Shown: piece after piece, positions 61,269 to 64,000 of the stretch
Position numbering within the stretch: position 1 is the stretch's first letter
Layout of the letters: the number at the start of each line of letters is the position of its first letter
NCBI GenBank assembly: GCA_949372755.1
Contig: CASIBO010000001.1
Coordinates: 62,001-126,000, forward strand
Source of the DNA: UBA9926 sp018645765
GTDB lineage: Bacteria > Pseudomonadota > Gammaproteobacteria > Pseudomonadales > Azotimanducaceae
Length of the DNA: 64,000 bases
Direction: 5' to 3'
Made by a program: the position numbers and the translations under genes
The notes under the pieces: generated by a model
What the model was told of the DNA's origin: nothing
The model's input: only the letters and a program-made list of their open reading frames with translations
The model's database searches: none

Positions 61269-63656
61269 CTACCTTAACTGGGCCTGCAACTGGCTAGCCA
61301 AGGCTTGCACGACTTCCGCCATGGCCGTATTGATTTCCTCATCCGTTAGAGTGCGCGAAGGGTGCTGGAAGGTCAAGCCCAGACCCACGCTTTTCTCATT
61401 GGGATCAATACCTTTACCCATATACACGTCAAATAACTTTAAATGTAGTAGCGCGTCCCCGGCACTCATCTCGATAACAGACCGCACGGCTGTGGCGGTG
61501 ACCGAACGCGCAACCAGGATGGCAATATCCCGACGAACGAAAGGGTACTTCGAGACCTCTTGAACCGTCGGCACGTGTTGGCGCAGAGCAAGCGATAGAT
61601 CGATTTCCGCAACATATGCTGGCGCCCTCAAATCAAATTGATCCGCAACGCTTGCTTCCAATAACCCGATCTGGCCCAAAGGCACATTGTCTTTCAAAAT
61701 TCGTGCGCTTTGTCCAATTTGTAAACCGCTGATGTCACACGCTTGGAATGTTAGCCCCTGAGCGCCTAAAAGCGCCTCAAGATCGCCTTTTAGGTCGAAG
61801 AAATCGACCAAGTCGGATGTATTCGCCCAACCTTCAGGAAATCTCTGACCACTCAGAACCAGTGCTAATCGTTCCTGCTGCGCGATGGCGTCGAATGACA
61901 GCGCTTTCTCACCTTGCTGATGAAAAACCAAACCAATTTCAAACAGTCGAACATTGCTTTGTTGCCGGTTCTGATTATGCAGGAGCGCCTTTAATAGCCC
62001 TCCAATCAAGGTCGTTCGCATCACCGACATTTCACTCGACAACGGGTTCTTCAGCGCAACAGCTGTTGCGTTCGGCAGCAGCAGGTGCTGCAAGTCCGAA
62101 TCAACAAAACTATAACTAATGGCCTCGGAGTAACCTCGATCAATCAAGCGCTGCTTCAAGCGTTTATCGCTTGACTGGGTTTCCGTGGCTTCCAGCATCG
62201 ATAAGGTCGCAACTGGTTGCGTCACGGGCAAGGCCTCGTAGCCAATGATCCGACTAATCTCTTCGATGAGATCGGCTTCAATATTGATATCAAACCGATG
62301 CGAGGGTGATTGCACTAACCAGGCCCGATCTTCGCTGTTGGGGTCAACGATAAATTCGAACTCTAGACGCTTCAGAATATTTTCGATATCTGCGTCATCA
62401 ATGACCATCCCGAGCACGCGCGCGACCCGAGCCGCTCGTAATCGCACCTCGATTGCCTTCGGCAAGTCTGCCGCGCTCACGGTGTCGACCAGAGGTCCAG
62501 GATCGCCGCCCGCAATTAAAAGCAATAATTGAGTTGCTCGCTCCATAGCCCGAACTTGACCCTGATAATCGACCCCACGCTCAAAGCGATGACCCGCATC
62601 GGTATGCATGGAATAAGCTCGAGCCCGGCCAGCAATAGCAATTGGGGCAAAAAATGCGGCTTCTAAATAGATATCCTGGGTGTCCGATTGAACGGCGGTC
62701 GAGGCGCCCCCCATAATCCCCGCCATCCCGATGGGGCCCGAGGCATCGGTTATGAGCAAAGTACCCTCAGCCAGCGTCGCCTGACTACCATTGAGGAGGG
62801 TCAACTGCTCACCCCCGATTGATTGCCGAACCGTGATATCGCCCGTTAACCGGTTTAAGTCATAAGCGTGCATCGGCTGATTCAGCTCGAGCATAATGTA
62901 ATTGGTCACATCAACGACAGGATCAATCGACCGAATACCCGATCTTCGAAGCTTCTCGGTCAACCAAAGGGGCGTTGCTGCGGCCAAGTTAACGCCTCGC
63001 ACAACCCGGCCCACAAAGCGCGCACACCCTTCTGGCGCCGCTAAGTGCACCGCAACTTGGTCATTATGAACGGCAGCGACCGACTGAATATCCGGCATGC
63101 AAACATCTAGATTGTTCATAAGGCCTGTTTCGCGGGCAAGACCGATGATGCCCAAGCAATCACTTCGGTTCGGTGTCAAATCCACTTCAATGATGCTGTC
63201 GTCAAGCTGCAGGTAACCATTGATGTCAGTGCCAACGGGCGCATCATCTGCCAGCTCCATTAAGCCTTCGTGATTTTCACTCAATCCAAGTTCGCGCTCG
63301 CTGCACAGCATCCCAAAGCTCTCAACGCCCCGTAACTTAGCCTTCTTAATTTTAAAATCATCGAGTTTGGCCCCAACCAGCGCGAAGGGCACCTTGATAC
63401 CGGGCCGAGCATTAGGCGCGCCACACACCACCTGATGGCTATCAGTGCCACTCGACACCGTACAGACTTTTAGCTTATCCGCGTTGGGATGCGGTTCTGC
63501 GGCCAGAATTTCCCCAACCACAACCTGGCTTAAGATAGCGGCCGCTGGCTCAACGCTGTCCACCTCTAACCCGGCCATCGTAATCTGACTGACCAAGGCC
63601 TGCGTTGAAAGCGGCGGGTTCACCCACTCTCGTAACCATTGCTCGCTGAATTTCAT
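61269..63656 (-). CDS. pheT: Phenylalanine-tRNA ligase beta subunit
   Basis: 795 residues, full length. The N-terminal domain (K-F-S-E-Q-W-L-R-E-W-V, then the tRNA-binding fold V-V-V-G-E-I-L-A-A-E-P-H-P-N-A-D-K-L) is followed by the editing B3/B4 region, the B5 DNA-binding-like domain, the catalytic-like core and the C-terminal FDX-ACB anticodon-binding domain (S-K-Y-P-F-V-R-R-D-I-A). It forms the alpha2-beta2 synthetase with PheS. It overlaps pheS by four bases (ATGA). Confidence 0.97.
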   Translation of the reverse strand: MKFSEQWLREWVNPPLSTQALVSQITMAGLEVDSVEPAAAILSQVVVGEILAAEPHPNADKLKVCTVSSGTDSHQVVCGAPNARPGIKVPFALVGAKLDDFKIKKAKLRGVESFGMLCSERELGLSENHEGLMELADDAPVGTDINGYLQLDDSIIEVDLTPNRSDCLGIIGLARETGLMNNLDVCMPDIQSVAAVHNDQVAVHLAAPEGCARFVGRVVRGVNLAAATPLWLTEKLRRSGIRSIDPVVDVTNYIMLELNQPMHAYDLNRLTGDITVRQSIGGEQLTLLNGSQATLAEGTLLITDASGPIGMAGIMGGASTAVQSDTQDIYLEAAFFAPIAIAGRARAYSMHTDAGHRFERGVDYQGQVRAMERATQLLLLIAGGDPGPLVDTVSAADLPKAIEVRLRAARVARVLGMVIDDADIENILKRLEFEFIVDPNSEDRAWLVQSPSHRFDINIEADLIEEISRIIGYEALPVTQPVATLSMLEATETQSSDKRLKQRLIDRGYSEAISYSFVDSDLQHLLLPNATAVALKNPLSSEMSVMRTTLIGGLLKALLHNQNRQQSNVRLFEIGLVFHQQGEKALSFDAIAQQERLALVLSGQRFPEGWANTSDLVDFFDLKGDLEALLGAQGLTFQACDISGLQIGQSARILKDNVPLGQIGLLEASVADQFDLRAPAYVAEIDLSLALRQHVPTVQEVSKYPFVRRDIAILVARSVTATAVRSVIEMSAGDALLHLKLFDVYMGKGIDPNEKSVGLGLTFQHPSRTLTDEEINTAMAEVVQALASQLQAQLR

Positions 63657-64000
63657 TGGAACTGCTCCAAAAATCGCAGGTCGTTTTCGACAAAGTGCCG
63701 CATGTCACTCACGCCATAGCGCAACATCGCCAGTCTCTCTGGGCCCATACCGAACGCAAATCCCAAGTATTTTTCGGAATCAATGCCTGACATTTCAAGC
63801 ACTCGCGGATGCACCATGCCCGAACCCATCACCTCTAACCATCCGGTACTTGAGCACACGCGGCAATGACCCGCACCTGAGCAGTGCACACATTGCACAT
63901 CAACTTCCGCCGAGGGCTCGGTAAAGGGGAAATAGCTCGGCCGAAACCGAACCTTCAAATCATCCCGTTCAAAAAAGACTCTCAAAAACTCTGTAATCAT
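63653..64000 (-). CDS. pheS: Phenylalanine-tRNA ligase alpha subunit, C-terminal part (cut by the window edge)
   Basis: Only the last 115 residues lie in the window; the ATG at 64000 is an internal Met. F-R-P-S-Y-F-P-F-T-E-P-S-A-E-V is the class II motif 3 region, and F-A-F-G-M-G-P-E-R-L-A-M-L-R-Y is the catalytic ATP-site segment. Between them is a C-x-x-C / C-x-x-C insert, C-V-H-C-S-G-A-G-H-C-R-V-C, absent from E. coli PheS but seen in some other bacterial PheS. Confidence 0.96.
   Translation of the reverse strand: MITEFLRVFFERDDLKVRFRPSYFPFTEPSAEVDVQCVHCSGAGHCRVCSSTGWLEVMGSGMVHPRVLEMSGIDSEKYLGFAFGMGPERLAMLRYGVSDMRHFVENDLRFLEQFQ

Overview
The window looks like chromosome of a free-living, probably marine, heterotrophic gammaproteobacterium. 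The strongest evidence is the right end, where pheS-pheT-ihfA-merR and a tRNA-Pro gene lie in one line on the minus strand, an order familiar from Gammaproteobacteria. A TonB receptor, a family 16 glycosidase, two cytochrome P450s, a PQQ alcohol dehydrogenase, a Rieske oxygenase, acyl-CoA enzymes and polyamine catabolism also fit an organism that lives on dissolved organic matter. The genus cannot be named from the sequence. No phage, plasmid, insertion sequence, CRISPR array or rRNA gene was seen.

Layout. 0-6.4 kb: the end of a Rieske oxygenase, a GPH-type transporter, a zinc-free NADPH oxidoreductase, a small helix-turn-helix protein, a MASE1-like membrane protein, and a dienelactone hydrolase with two lesions. 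6.4-10.8 kb: sugar-nucleotide genes (galU, a frameshifted manC/algA type gene, a hexapeptide-repeat protein) and two divergent paralogous phosphoribosyltransferases. 10.8-18.8 kb: a polyamine block with agmatinase, PuuB-like oxidase, PuuA-like ligase, an unknown membrane protein and a lipoprotein amidohydrolase on the minus strand, and a divergent class III aminotransferase. Together these would turn agmatine into putrescine and then into gamma-glutamyl or free aminoaldehydes.

18.8-32.7 kb holds mixed accessory metabolism: esterase, beta-lactamase-fold hydrolase, second GPH transporter, phytanoyl-CoA dioxygenase type enzyme, DoxX, Uup, GST, DUF1232, crotonase, P450 with a SnoaL-like protein, and an SDR. 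32.7-44.7 kb has a long minus-strand run (two SDRs, PQQ dehydrogenase, acyl-CoA ligase, D-aminoacylase type amidohydrolase, serine hydrolase) divergent from an IorAB-type molybdenum hydroxylase. This reads as an alcohol/aldehyde to acid to CoA-thioester pathway, but the substrate is unknown.

44.7-47.5 kb is the most promising little-known system: a duplicated DUF1538 membrane protein overlapping by four bases with a PII-like gene, followed by a second, smaller PII-like gene. 47.8-59.1 kb has an oligopeptidase B type peptidase, a second P450, a modular GH16 enzyme, an alpha/beta hydrolase, an acyl-CoA dehydrogenase and a TonB receptor. 59.1-60.4 kb has a lone SnoaL-like gene flanked by degenerate copies of the 3' end and trailer of tRNA-Pro.

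Two frameshifts fall in short homopolymers (5.6 and 8.4 kb), with a nonsense codon in the first of these genes as well. Sequencing error and real gene decay cannot be told apart here. All functions are inferred from motifs and recalled family knowledge; no search was run.
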